A stretch of 64,000 nucleotides of DNA from the NCBI RefSeq assembly GCF_000520995.1, contig NZ_JACA01000054.1, positions 1-64,000 of the forward strand, given 5' to 3'. Every line of letters starts with the position of its first letter. Position 1 is the first letter of the stretch. The notes below the pieces were generated by a model. That model saw only the letters and a list, made by a program, of their open reading frames with translations. It did not search any database and was not told the DNA's origin. Shown in pieces: positions 45,142 to 54,260 of the stretch. The translations under genes were made by a program, and so were the position numbers. The DNA comes from Aquimarina macrocephali JAMB N27. Lineage in GTDB: Bacteria > Bacteroidota > Bacteroidia > Flavobacteriales > Flavobacteriaceae.

Positions 45142-47640
45142 TTATCGAATTAATGAGAAATTAGAATTAAATACTTTAGGTACACCATTTTCAACATAAC
45201 GTACTTTAAACCAATAATCACTTGCTGGTAATTGTTTTCCGCTGTATGTTCCATCCCAATTACCATTTACACCAAGATCTTTTAAGAGTTTACCAAATCT
45301 ATTAAAAATTAAAACTTGAGATATTATCACATTTGTACTTCCTGTGATCCCCCAAGAGTCATGAAATCCATCTCCATTAGGTGTAAAATATCTTGGATAG
45401 TCTACTACAATTTCTACTTTAGATTCTAGTTCATCACACATACGTAAATCTCTAACAAATACGCTATGTTCTCCTCTTGAAACCCCTGTAAAAATATTAG
45501 ATGCTTGCCAATCTCTATTATCTATTCTAAATTCATATGTTCCATTTCCGACCACTGTAACTTCGATAGTAGCATTATCAGAAAATGCTCCTGATAACAG
45601 TTCTGCCGTAACACTTTCTGGAGGGTAAGAAGTTACTACTGATGTACTTTTTAATATTTCGCACCCTGTAACTATACTTGTAGCTAGTACGCTATACTGC
45701 CCAGGAGTGTCTGGTAAAAAAGAAGCATCTATTTCTCCTGGTATTTCATTTCCTGCCACTGGTGCAGTTCCTGTATACCATTGAAACGTATAATCTGAAG
45801 GATTTAATCCTGTTTCAATACGATCTTCGGGCACTAGATTAAGTACTCCTCCATCACTTTGTAAACATAATGTATATTCATCTTCAAATGTAATGGGCTC
45901 AAAGGGATTAACGATCAAGGTGATATGCTCTCCTAATCCCAGACAAGAATTTGCTCCTTTGTTTTCTACTCTTACATATAGATTAATCCTAAAAGGAGAT
46001 GAATTATTTCTATAATTGGAGATATCGATTATCTCATTTTGTTCGGATAATGCATCTGCTTGATTTTCATAATAGCTAATGGTTAAATTTTGACCACCAG
46101 GGTATAACTGGGTTATTTGAGGAGTAGCGTCACTAAAATTAAATGTTGCAATCCCGTCTGTAGGATCAACATCATCTGCCTCACAAGCAGTATATGTAAG
46201 ATTAAAACTAGCAGGAATCTGGGTTGTTGAAACTTCGAGATCAACTCGTGATGTTCTAAAACAATCCGCTATAGATTCTACTCTTGCATACACTACACTG
46301 GTCTGTATGGTTGGATTAGGGTATGCTGTAAAATTTGTGATTTGATCTGCTTGATTTCCTGCTATAGCGAGCTGTTCTGTTAAATAATATGAAAAAGTCT
46401 CATTTGCGGCATTGGTCGATATCAAAGAATTCGCTTCAGATAAATTAAATAATGAAAAACCATCAATATCATCATCACATTGCAGGAGTCGTACCGAATT
46501 CAAAATATTTGGAGGAGGGACAAATTCGACATTAATAGAATCAGACGATGAACATCCGCTAGCGATATTTACTTCTACACTATACACTCCATTTTGAGTA
46601 ACTTCTAATTGAGCTCCTCCTGCTATAAGCGTTGTTCCGTCCCCTGCTGCCAAAGGGGCTCCATTTTTCTTCCAGGCATAGGTAGGGTTATTTCCTACTG
46701 TAGCATTTAAGGTAATTGGTACTCCAAGACATCCTGGATTACCAGATGCCAATGTTCTGTCTTCTCCAAGATCTCCACCAATATTAAAACTTCCTGCAGC
46801 TAGAAACACCGCAGAATCAAACTGCCCATCTCGATTTTCTGCAATAACAAGTTTAATTGTATATCTTTCTCCAACAACCACACTTCCGGCGGCTGTTAAC
46901 ACTTTTGTATATCCATTAAAATCTATAGGAGCAGCGGCTCCTGGTCGAATTGTTCTATTATAGAAATTCGGGTTTCTTGGAGGGCATTCTGAAACCTGAT
47001 TAATCACATCAGCAAAATCTCCATCATTATTTAAATCCACTCCTTCATTAACGGTAGTTACTTTAATAGGAGTATTTGTTCCTGGTACCACCGCTAAGTT
47101 TCTCGAATTCCCAGATGAATCTGTAAGGATAAAAGCAAAGACATCAGAAAATGTACAAGGAAAGGCTTCGGTATATTCTTCTGAAGCAAATAAGAAATCG
47201 AAGCTAATAAAATCTATAGTTGGCACAAAATCAAATTGAATAAAACTAGCATTATGTAAATTAACTGTACTAGTTACTGATCCTAAGTCACTATCACCAC
47301 CCCACCCCGAAGCATCACCTTCGGACAATGCAATTGGGCCATTTGGGCCAACTGCACTCCTAGCATTTCCGGTACTTAAAATTACTCCTCTATCAATCTC
47401 AAAACCAGAATTATTGGATTCAAAATAGCCTATACCATTAAATCCAAAATTGTTTCCTGTGAAAGAAGATATATTTTCTACCGTTGCGCAGGGGCTATCT
47501 ATCAAAACATCTTCTACTAACTGCTCTATAGTAAAAGAGCTATCATCCACTGTTATCTGAGCATTAGTAGATAATGTGGTAAAAAAACAAATATAAAAAA
47601 CTCCTTTTGCAGTTAAGTTTTTCGGTATCCATAAATTCAT
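45142..47640 (-). CDS. T9SS type B sorting-domain surface protein with choice-of-anchor L domain
   Basis: 832 residues. The signal peptide is near residues 1-28 (ending 'LSTNAQ'). Residues of about 35-290 match choice-of-anchor L ('NNSGFEIDRGVILSTGNA', 'FDFLFASEEYTEAFPCTFSD'). Several Ig/PKD-like modules follow. The C-terminal gliding-motility-type (type B) domain is plain: 'YFTPNGDGFHDSWGI', 'LIFNRFGKLLKDLG', 'GNWDGTYSGKQLPASDYWF'. It should be secreted by the T9SS and attached to the cell surface by another component. The role is probably adhesion or gliding related. Confidence 0.93.
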   Translation of the reverse strand: MNLWIPKNLTAKGVFYICFFTTLSTNAQITVDDSSFTIEQLVEDVLIDSPCATVENISSFTGNNFGFNGIGYFESNNSGFEIDRGVILSTGNARSAVGPNGPIALSEGDASGWGGDSDLGSVTSTVNLHNASFIQFDFVPTIDFISFDFLFASEEYTEAFPCTFSDVFAFILTDSSGNSRNLAVVPGTNTPIKVTTVNEGVDLNNDGDFADVINQVSECPPRNPNFYNRTIRPGAAAPIDFNGYTKVLTAAGSVVVGERYTIKLVIAENRDGQFDSAVFLAAGSFNIGGDLGEDRTLASGNPGCLGVPITLNATVGNNPTYAWKKNGAPLAAGDGTTLIAGGAQLEVTQNGVYSVEVNIASGCSSSDSINVEFVPPPNILNSVRLLQCDDDIDGFSLFNLSEANSLISTNAANETFSYYLTEQLAIAGNQADQITNFTAYPNPTIQTSVVYARVESIADCFRTSRVDLEVSTTQIPASFNLTYTACEADDVDPTDGIATFNFSDATPQITQLYPGGQNLTISYYENQADALSEQNEIIDISNYRNNSSPFRINLYVRVENKGANSCLGLGEHITLIVNPFEPITFEDEYTLCLQSDGGVLNLVPEDRIETGLNPSDYTFQWYTGTAPVAGNEIPGEIDASFLPDTPGQYSVLATSIVTGCEILKSTSVVTSYPPESVTAELLSGAFSDNATIEVTVVGNGTYEFRIDNRDWQASNIFTGVSRGEHSVFVRDLRMCDELESKVEIVVDYPRYFTPNGDGFHDSWGITGSTNVIISQVLIFNRFGKLLKDLGVNGNWDGTYSGKQLPASDYWFKVRYVENGVPKVFNSNFSLIR

Positions 47641-47827
47641 TACGACTTACTATTAAATGGAATATAATCCACATGCAATATTCCCTACCATCACAGAGAA
47701 AGTTGTGCATTGGATACTACAAACTAAAATACTCGTATTTTAATCAAATAAAATATTCCAAATTTATTTTTCAAAGGACGAAAGATATAAAATACTAATT
47801 AACTTTCAGCTCTTTATAAAATTTAAG

Positions 47828-49372
47828 TTATCTTATTAGCCCTTTCGCTTTCTCCTTTATTATATCTGCCACAGGCCTCCCTTCAATATTACTTTCGAGC
47901 CACGAAAGAATATCCAAATACAAAAAAGCTCTTTTCTCATAGGGGTGATCTTCATACTGTTTTAACCTTTTATGAAGTTTCCTAAACTCATCTTTAATTT
48001 GGTGAGGGTAAATATCTCCAAGGTTTTTAAGAAATTTGATCATTTCTTTTTGTACTTCATGCAGGTCATCCATTTTAATTAAGAATCTATATGTTTCTTT
48101 TAGTTGGCTTTCTAAATGATAATCCATGCCTGCTTCATAATGAGCTACCAAACTTAGTACTCTGGAGAAGCACATCAAATCTTCTCTCATCTTCAAAGAT
48201 TTATTATTAATGATTTTGGTTAGGTATTCAATACATTTTCGATGATTCGCCATTCCAAAATATAAACAACCAATCTTATAATAAAGTACCATTATATGAT
48301 GGTCATCTAAACGGTTTTTAAACTCAGAAATTCCACTAAGAATCTCTTCTACCAAATATTCTCCTTCATCAAAACTACCCTCCAAAAAATGAACATTCAA
48401 TTTATTGTTATAAATAAACTGAAAAGACAAAACTTCTATATTATCATCTTTAGGAAAAGTCGAATTAGTAATGCTATTTTCAAATTGCTGCAAGGTGGTT
48501 TTTAATTGCGTTTTATCTTTAATTAGATACAAAGATTCCAACAAATAATGATTTCCTCTAAGGAAAAAAACAGGGTTTTGAATAATCATCTTTGGATGTT
48601 CATAAAACAAATCCAGCCATTTCTTCGAATATTTATAACACGATAAAAAATCCTGAACAATAAAACTATACCACAGATGAGCTTTATACAACCAAAGTTT
48701 TTCTCTAAAACCCAACATATTCCATTCATACTTTGGCAGTTTCCCGTTAAAGTAATTTGTGATTTCCTGATGCTCTTTATCGTTTCTTACGTAACCACTT
48801 TTGAGCATTAAGCCATATAACTGAAGAGATAAATTAGATAGTCTACTGGTTAATACATTTTTCATACTCAGTATCTTGGCTTCCACAGTTAGTTCATCTG
48901 CCCTACTATTGATACTTCTGGTTATGTATTGTGTTTCTATAACTTTTTCAAATTCTACTATCTCATACGCAATATTGTGTTCCTCATTTTCTTTTGCCAG
49001 TATCTTTGCCTTCTCTAATATTTTTAAGCTTTGTTTGTATAGTCCTTTATGATATAAAATAGATGCAAAATCAAATTGTTCCCGTATTTGTGATCGTATA
49101 TTTTGATGTAATGGACTTAGTCTTAAGCTAATTAATATTTGTTTATATAAATGAGCTTTAAGGTTAGAAAATTGTTGTTTTGTTACAATACCTCTAGAAA
49201 CAATAAGATCTTCATCCAGCGTATCGTGTTTATCTAAATGATTAAAAAGAGCAAGGAATTTAGAATCAGTATTTATTCCTAAACGCCCTACATATACCTT
49301 AAACTGTCTCTTTTCTGATTTAGAAAGTGATTTCACTAAAACAAACAATGGATCTTTTTGGTCATTAGTCAT
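47828..49372 (-). CDS. Helical-repeat (TPR-like) cytoplasmic protein of unknown function
   Basis: 514 residues, almost entirely helical with no signal peptide or membrane segment. The arrangement of aromatic and small residues ('FASILYHKGLYKQSLKILEKA', 'IGCLYFGMANHRKCIEYLTKI', split here) resembles tetratricopeptide repeats. The N-terminal 80 residues ('DPLFVLVKSLSKSEKRQFKVYV') recur in a Bacteroidetes family of unknown role. No enzyme motif is present; scaffolding is likely. It is divergent from leuA with about 210 bp between. Confidence 0.72.
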   Translation of the reverse strand: MTNDQKDPLFVLVKSLSKSEKRQFKVYVGRLGINTDSKFLALFNHLDKHDTLDEDLIVSRGIVTKQQFSNLKAHLYKQILISLRLSPLHQNIRSQIREQFDFASILYHKGLYKQSLKILEKAKILAKENEEHNIAYEIVEFEKVIETQYITRSINSRADELTVEAKILSMKNVLTSRLSNLSLQLYGLMLKSGYVRNDKEHQEITNYFNGKLPKYEWNMLGFREKLWLYKAHLWYSFIVQDFLSCYKYSKKWLDLFYEHPKMIIQNPVFFLRGNHYLLESLYLIKDKTQLKTTLQQFENSITNSTFPKDDNIEVLSFQFIYNNKLNVHFLEGSFDEGEYLVEEILSGISEFKNRLDDHHIMVLYYKIGCLYFGMANHRKCIEYLTKIINNKSLKMREDLMCFSRVLSLVAHYEAGMDYHLESQLKETYRFLIKMDDLHEVQKEMIKFLKNLGDIYPHQIKDEFRKLHKRLKQYEDHPYEKRAFLYLDILSWLESNIEGRPVADIIKEKAKGLIR

Positions 49373-49580
49373 TGTATGAAAATATAATATAGTTAACTGA
49401 TTTAAAAGTAGTTATGTTCATATTAAAAGATTTTAGCATTGTAAAACCTGTAATCAAATACTTCTCTTTTGAATTCCCAAAATATAAATTCGTAAGAGAT
49501 TAAAGAAACATCTTTTAAGAATATTTTAAAATAATAGTGTTTTTATAGATAACACTAAAAGTTAAATTCACTGTATTTCT

Positions 49581-50750
49581 ATGAGTAATAATAAAGTCCA
49601 AATATTCGATACCACATTAAGAGACGGAGAACAGGTCCCTGGGTGTAAGTTAAATACACAACAGAAATTAGTTATTGCAGAGCGACTCGACCTTTTAGGT
49701 GTAGACATTATAGAAGCAGGATTCCCTGTTTCAAGTCCGGGAGATTTTACTTCGGTAAGTGAAATAGCAAAAATCGTTAAAAACGCAACTGTATGTGGAT
49801 TAACCAGAGCTGTAGAAAAGGATATTAAAGTTGCTGCTGAAGCTTTAAGTTATGCTAAAAGACCTAGAATTCATACAGGCATAGGTACTTCTGAGTCTCA
49901 TATTAAATATAAATTTAATTCTACTCAGGATAAGGTAATAGAAAAAGGAGTTGCTGCTGTTAAATATGCAAAATCCTTTGTAGAAGATGTTGAGTTTTTT
50001 GCAGAAGATGCTGGGAGAACTGATAATGAATTTTTAGCTCGTGTATGTGAAGCTATGATTAAAGCCGGAGCTACTGTACTCAACATTCCTGATACTACTG
50101 GGTATTGTTTACCAGAAGAATATGGAGCTAAAATTAAATATCTTAAAGAGAATGTAAAAGGCATAGATAATGTTATTATTTCTTGTCATTGTCATAACGA
50201 TTTAGGCCTTGCTACCGCAAATTCTATTTCAGGAGCAATCAATGGTGCTCGACAAATTGAATGTACTATTAATGGTATTGGTGAACGTGCAGGTAATACA
50301 TCTCTAGAAGAAGTAGTTATGATTATGAAACAACATCCATACTTAAATCTAAATACGGATATTGATTCTAAATTATTGTATGGAACAAGCCAAATGGTAT
50401 CGGATCATATGGGTATGATGGTACAACCAAATAAAGCAATTGTTGGTGCCAATGCCTTTGCTCATAGTTCGGGAATACACCAGGATGGAGTAATTAAGAA
50501 CCGGGAAACTTATGAAATTATTGACCCCGAAGAAGTTGGAGTTACAGAATCTGCGATTGTACTTACTGCCAGAAGTGGAAGAGCTGCACTGGCTTACAGA
50601 GCAAAAAAAGTTGGTTATGAATTATCAAAACTTCAATTAGATGATGTTTATTCAGAATTTTTGAAATTTGCAGATCTTAAGAAAGAAGTTATCGATGAAG
50701 ATATTCATCAAATTATGAAAAATACTAATGTAGCTACTGTAGTAGCATAA
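49581..50750 (+). CDS. leuA: 2-isopropylmalate synthase, short form
   Basis: 389 residues. It condenses acetyl-CoA with 2-ketoisovalerate, the first step of leucine synthesis. Catalytic TIM barrel motifs: 'FDTTLRDGEQVPG' (metal Asp, Arg), 'FFAEDAGRTDNEFL', 'NIPDTTGYCLP', and metal histidines in 'ISCHCHNDLGLATAN', then 'NGIGERAGN'. The protein stops soon after the helical subdomain and lacks the roughly 130-residue C-terminal regulatory domain of E. coli LeuA, so leucine feedback through that domain is not expected. First gene of the leu operon. Homocitrate or citramalate synthases are related, but the leuCDB neighbours settle the call. Confidence 0.95.
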   Translation: MSNNKVQIFDTTLRDGEQVPGCKLNTQQKLVIAERLDLLGVDIIEAGFPVSSPGDFTSVSEIAKIVKNATVCGLTRAVEKDIKVAAEALSYAKRPRIHTGIGTSESHIKYKFNSTQDKVIEKGVAAVKYAKSFVEDVEFFAEDAGRTDNEFLARVCEAMIKAGATVLNIPDTTGYCLPEEYGAKIKYLKENVKGIDNVIISCHCHNDLGLATANSISGAINGARQIECTINGIGERAGNTSLEEVVMIMKQHPYLNLNTDIDSKLLYGTSQMVSDHMGMMVQPNKAIVGANAFAHSSGIHQDGVIKNRETYEIIDPEEVGVTESAIVLTARSGRAALAYRAKKVGYELSKLQLDDVYSEFLKFADLKKEVIDEDIHQIMKNTNVATVVA

Positions 50751-50763
50751 AATAATACTAAAA

Positions 50764-50798
50764 ACCTACAAAAGCTTTAGTGTTTTTGTAGGTATTTT
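50764..50798 (+). terminator. Hairpin with T-rich tail between leuA and leuC
   Basis: A 10-bp stem (50764-50773, ACCTACAAAA; 50784-50793) with a 10-nt loop, followed by ATTTTAT. It sits within the 56-bp leuA-leuC gap and ends just before the leuC start. It could reduce read-through and so set leuA above leuCDB, or be an attenuator. Confidence 0.7.
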
Positions 50799-50806
50799 AT
50801 ATACAT

Positions 50807-52189
50807 ATGAAGAAAACTTTATTTGACAAAGTATGGGATGCACATGTAGTCAAAGAGATACAAGACGGCCCACAAATATTATATATTGATAAACATCTAA
50901 TCCATGAAGTTACTAGCCCACAAGCATTTGGAGAATTAGAGCAACGTGGGATTCCTGTTTTCAGACCTGATCAGATTGTAGCTACTGCAGATCATAACAC
51001 TCCTACAGAAGATCAACATCTTCCTGTTAAAGATGAATTATCCAGAAATCAACTCGAGCAGCTTACCAAAAACTGTAAGAAAAATGAAATTACACTATAT
51101 GGCCTTGGTCACAAGTACAATGGTATTGTTCATGTAATGGCACCAGAGTTAGGTATTACACAACCAGGTATGACTATGGTTTGTGGTGATAGCCATACTT
51201 CTACACACGGTGCATTTGGAACCATTGCTTTTGGTATAGGTACCAGTCAGGTGGCGCAAGTATTTGCTAGTCAGTGTTTACTGCTTCAAAAACCTAAAAG
51301 CCTTAGAGTAAATGTAAATGGGCAGTTAAAACCAGGAGTATTACCTAAAGATGTAATTTTATATGTGATCGCAAAACTTGGTACCAATGCCGGTACTGGA
51401 TATTTTTGTGAATATGCTGGTAATGTATTTGAAGATATGTCAATGGAAGGCAGAATGACCGTCTGCAATATGAGTATCGAAATGGGTGCTCGTGGAGGAA
51501 TGATTGCTCCAGATGAAACTACTTTTGAATATATAAAAGGAAAAGAATTTGCTCCTGCAGGAGTCGAATTTGACAAAAAAGTAGCCTACTGGAAAACATT
51601 ACCTACAGATAAAGATGCTGTATTTGACAAAGAGTATCATTTTGATGCAACAGATATAGAACCTATGATTACTTATGGTACCAATCCCGGAATGGGAATC
51701 AAAATCTCAGAAAATATACCTGTACAAGATAATGCTTCATTCGAAAAGTCATTAGAGTATATGAATTTTGAGAAAGGACAATCTTTAGTAGATCAAGAAG
51801 TTAATTATGTTTTTATAGGAAGCTGTACCAATAGTAGAATCGAAGATTTTAGAATTGCAGCAAACTATATTAAAGGTAAGAAAAAGGCCAACAATGTAAC
51901 TGCCTGGTTTGTTCCCGGATCACAACTTGTAGCACAGCAAATCGTTGAAGAAGGGTTAAAAGATGTTTTCGAAAACGCTGGATTTCAATTACGACAACCT
52001 GGGTGTTCTGCATGTCTGGCAATGAACGACGATAAAATTCCGGAAGGAGAATATTGCGTATCTACTTCTAATAGAAATTTTGAAGGACGACAAGGACAAG
52101 GTGCAAGAACAATTTTAGCAAGCCCTCTGGTTGCTGCAGCTACAGCTATAGAAGGAAGAATTATTGATATTACTAAACAATTAAATTGA
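50807..52189 (+). CDS. leuC: 3-isopropylmalate dehydratase large subunit
   Basis: 460 residues, standard length. With LeuD it isomerises 2- to 3-isopropylmalate through a [4Fe-4S] aconitase-type cluster. The three cluster cysteines are in 'FIGSCTNSRIEDF' and 'QPGCSACLAMN'. 'MVCGDSHTSTHGAFGTIAFGIG' (split: 'CGDSHTSTHGAFG') and 'TSNRNFEGRQG' are further aconitase-family signatures. The stop is 2 bp before the leuD ATG, so the two subunits are probably coupled. Confidence 0.98.
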   Translation: MKKTLFDKVWDAHVVKEIQDGPQILYIDKHLIHEVTSPQAFGELEQRGIPVFRPDQIVATADHNTPTEDQHLPVKDELSRNQLEQLTKNCKKNEITLYGLGHKYNGIVHVMAPELGITQPGMTMVCGDSHTSTHGAFGTIAFGIGTSQVAQVFASQCLLLQKPKSLRVNVNGQLKPGVLPKDVILYVIAKLGTNAGTGYFCEYAGNVFEDMSMEGRMTVCNMSIEMGARGGMIAPDETTFEYIKGKEFAPAGVEFDKKVAYWKTLPTDKDAVFDKEYHFDATDIEPMITYGTNPGMGIKISENIPVQDNASFEKSLEYMNFEKGQSLVDQEVNYVFIGSCTNSRIEDFRIAANYIKGKKKANNVTAWFVPGSQLVAQQIVEEGLKDVFENAGFQLRQPGCSACLAMNDDKIPEGEYCVSTSNRNFEGRQGQGARTILASPLVAAATAIEGRIIDITKQLN

Positions 52190-52191
52190 TT

Positions 52192-52779
52192 ATGGATAAG
52201 TTTACCAAACTAACATCCTCTGCTATACCATTATCTATAGAAAATGTAGATACAGATCAAATCATACCAGCGCGGTTTTTAAAAGCTACTAGCCGTGATG
52301 GATTTGGAGAAAATTTATTTAGAGATTGGCGCTTTCATAAAGATGGAAAGATAAATCAGGATTTTGTACTGAATGATGCTACTTATAAAGGTAAAATATT
52401 AGTAGCAGGAGATAACTTTGGGTGTGGTTCTAGTAGAGAACATGCTGCATGGGCAATCAACGACTTTGGTTTTAAAGTAGTTATATCTAGTTTTTTTGCA
52501 GATATTTTTAAAGGAAACGCTCTTAATAATGGGGTATTACCCGTTCAAGTAACTCCCGAATACTTACAAGACTTATTTAATGAAATCGAAAAAGATGCCA
52601 ATACACAAATTGAAGTAGATCTTGAGGCTCAGAAAATTACTATTCTCGCTACTGGTTCTTCTTCAACTTTTGAGATTAACCCATACAAAAAAACCTGCCT
52701 TATTAATGGTTATGATGATATTGATTTTTTAATCAGTAACAAGGCAGAAATAGAAGAATTTGAAAACGAAAAAATATAA
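52192..52779 (+). CDS. leuD: 3-isopropylmalate dehydratase small subunit
   Basis: 195 residues from the ATG at 52192. A TTG at 52186 would add two residues and overlap leuC by 4 nt; the ATG reading 'MDKFTKLTSSAIPL' fits other LeuD proteins. Swivel-domain signatures: 'NVDTDQIIPARFLKATSRDG' and 'GDNFGCGSSREHAAWA'. It forms the heterodimer with LeuC. A REP-like repeat separates it from leuB. Confidence 0.97.
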   Translation: MDKFTKLTSSAIPLSIENVDTDQIIPARFLKATSRDGFGENLFRDWRFHKDGKINQDFVLNDATYKGKILVAGDNFGCGSSREHAAWAINDFGFKVVISSFFADIFKGNALNNGVLPVQVTPEYLQDLFNEIEKDANTQIEVDLEAQKITILATGSSSTFEINPYKKTCLINGYDDIDFLISNKAEIEEFENEKI

Positions 52780-52791
52780 ACATATATAAGT

Positions 52792-52867
52792 TGTCAGGCA
52801 GAGCTGGTCGAAGCCTTATAAACTACAATCAAGAACAAAAACACTTCGACAAGTGTTCAGTGTGACA
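52792..52867. repeat. REP-like imperfect inverted repeat between leuD and leuB
   Basis: The left arm 52792-52813 (TGTCAGGCAGAGCTGGTCGA + AG) and right arm 52844-52867 (CTTCGACAAGTGTTCAGTGT + GACA) are partial reverse complements around a 30-nt spacer. The 'TTCGACAAG...CAGTGTGACA' and 'TGTCAG..GAGC..GTCGAAG' words are like short dispersed repeats I know from Flavobacteriaceae intergenic regions. It lies inside the leu operon, ending 14 bp before leuB. Confidence 0.65.
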
Positions 52868-52881
52868 AAAAGAAAAAACTT

Positions 52882-53997
52882 ATGAAATTAGATATCGCAG
52901 TATTATCAGGAGACGGTATTGGCCCAGAAGTAACCGCACAGGCTATAAAAGCATTAGAAGCAATTGCACATAACTTTGATCATTCCTTTATTTTTAAAGA
53001 AGGATTAGTAGGAGCTATTGCAATTGATAAAACCGGAAACCCATTACCAGATGAGACATTAGAACTCTGTGTACAAACAGATGCTGTTTTATTTGGTGCT
53101 ATTGGTGCTCCAAAATATGATAACGATCCTAGTGCTCCAGTTCGCCCAGAACAAGGGCTATTAAAATTACGAAAAGAACTTGGGCTTTATGCTAACATTC
53201 GTCCTGTAAGGGCCTACTCTACTTTAATCGACAAATCTCCTCTTAAACGTGAGATCATTGAAGGAACAGATATTTCTATCTATCGTGAATTAACTGGTGG
53301 GATCTATTTTGGTAAAAAAGAATTAAGTGATGATGGTAACGTTGCTTCTGATCTTTGTGAATATTCTAGAGAAGAAATTGAACGTATTACTCATTTGGCA
53401 TTTAAAGCTGCTCAAAAGCGAAGAAAAAAACTTACTCTGGTAGATAAAGCTAATGTATTAGAATCATCTCGCCTATGGAGAAAAGTAGTTACTGAAATCG
53501 CTGAAGAATACAGTGATGTAGTCTTGGACTTTTTATTTGTTGACAATGCTGCAATGCAAATGATACTAAACCCTAGTCAATTTGATGTAATTCTTACTGA
53601 AAACATGTTTGGTGATATTATTTCTGATGAAGCTAGTGTTATTGGTGGATCTATTGGGCTCTTAGCATCTGCTTCTATTGGGAATACCTGTTGCATGTTT
53701 GAACCTATTCATGGGTCTTATCCACAGGCTACAGGAAAAGGAATAGCTAACCCAATTGCTGCAATTCTATCTGCCGCTATGTTATTAGAACATTTTAATT
53801 TATTGGGAGAAGCCAATGCAATTAGAGATGCTGTAGAAAAAGCATTAGAATTAAATCTTACTACTTCTGATTTAAACCCTAACAATCCGCTTACCACAGA
53901 AAAAGTAGGAGATTTTATTTCAGATTACATATTGAATCCTGAAGATTCTAATATCAATTTTGAGAATATACACGTAGGACAATCTACGATTATATAA
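52882..53997 (+). CDS. leuB: 3-isopropylmalate dehydrogenase
   Basis: 371 residues. It oxidises and decarboxylates 3-isopropylmalate with NAD+ to 2-ketoisocaproate. Motifs: 'IAVLSGDGIGPEV' at the start, substrate Arg's in 'LLKLRKELGLYANIRPVR' (split: 'KLRKELGLYANIRP'), 'DKANVLESSRLWR', metal Asp region 'VLTENMFGDIISDEASV' (as 'TENMFGDIISDEAS'), and 'EPIHGSYPQATGKGIANP'. It ends the leu operon, with an intrinsic terminator 24 bp past the stop. No ilv genes accompany the cluster. Confidence 0.97.
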   Translation: MKLDIAVLSGDGIGPEVTAQAIKALEAIAHNFDHSFIFKEGLVGAIAIDKTGNPLPDETLELCVQTDAVLFGAIGAPKYDNDPSAPVRPEQGLLKLRKELGLYANIRPVRAYSTLIDKSPLKREIIEGTDISIYRELTGGIYFGKKELSDDGNVASDLCEYSREEIERITHLAFKAAQKRRKKLTLVDKANVLESSRLWRKVVTEIAEEYSDVVLDFLFVDNAAMQMILNPSQFDVILTENMFGDIISDEASVIGGSIGLLASASIGNTCCMFEPIHGSYPQATGKGIANPIAAILSAAMLLEHFNLLGEANAIRDAVEKALELNLTTSDLNPNNPLTTEKVGDFISDYILNPEDSNINFENIHVGQSTII

Positions 53998-54020
53998 ATT
54001 TTAAATAATGATTCTGTTTT

Positions 54021-54056
54021 AAAAGCAATCAAAGAGGTGTCTTCGGTTGCTTTTTT
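54021..54056 (+). terminator. Intrinsic terminator of the leu operon
   Basis: AAAAGCAATC pairs with GGTTGCTTTT (one G/T pair), with an inner AAGA/TCTT stem and a GGTG loop, followed by six T's. It lies 24 bp past the leuB stop. Confidence 0.88.
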
Positions 54057-54260
54057 CGATTTTATAATTAAGTAAATAATACATTATATTCTAATTATCA
54101 AACTATTACCAAACAATAATATAACAAACAATGATTTCTTATTATTAAATTTTTATAAAAACATGATTTCATCAAATTTTTATAGTTTTTCTTTTATATC
54201 TTAGCACTATCCTACCCTTATTGTATCAAATTTTAATTTATATAATCTTCTCTATATTTT

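Noticed and set aside
49373..49580. Leucine leader peptide or T-box before leuA
   Set aside because: No Leu-rich short ORF and no T-box-like conserved core were found.
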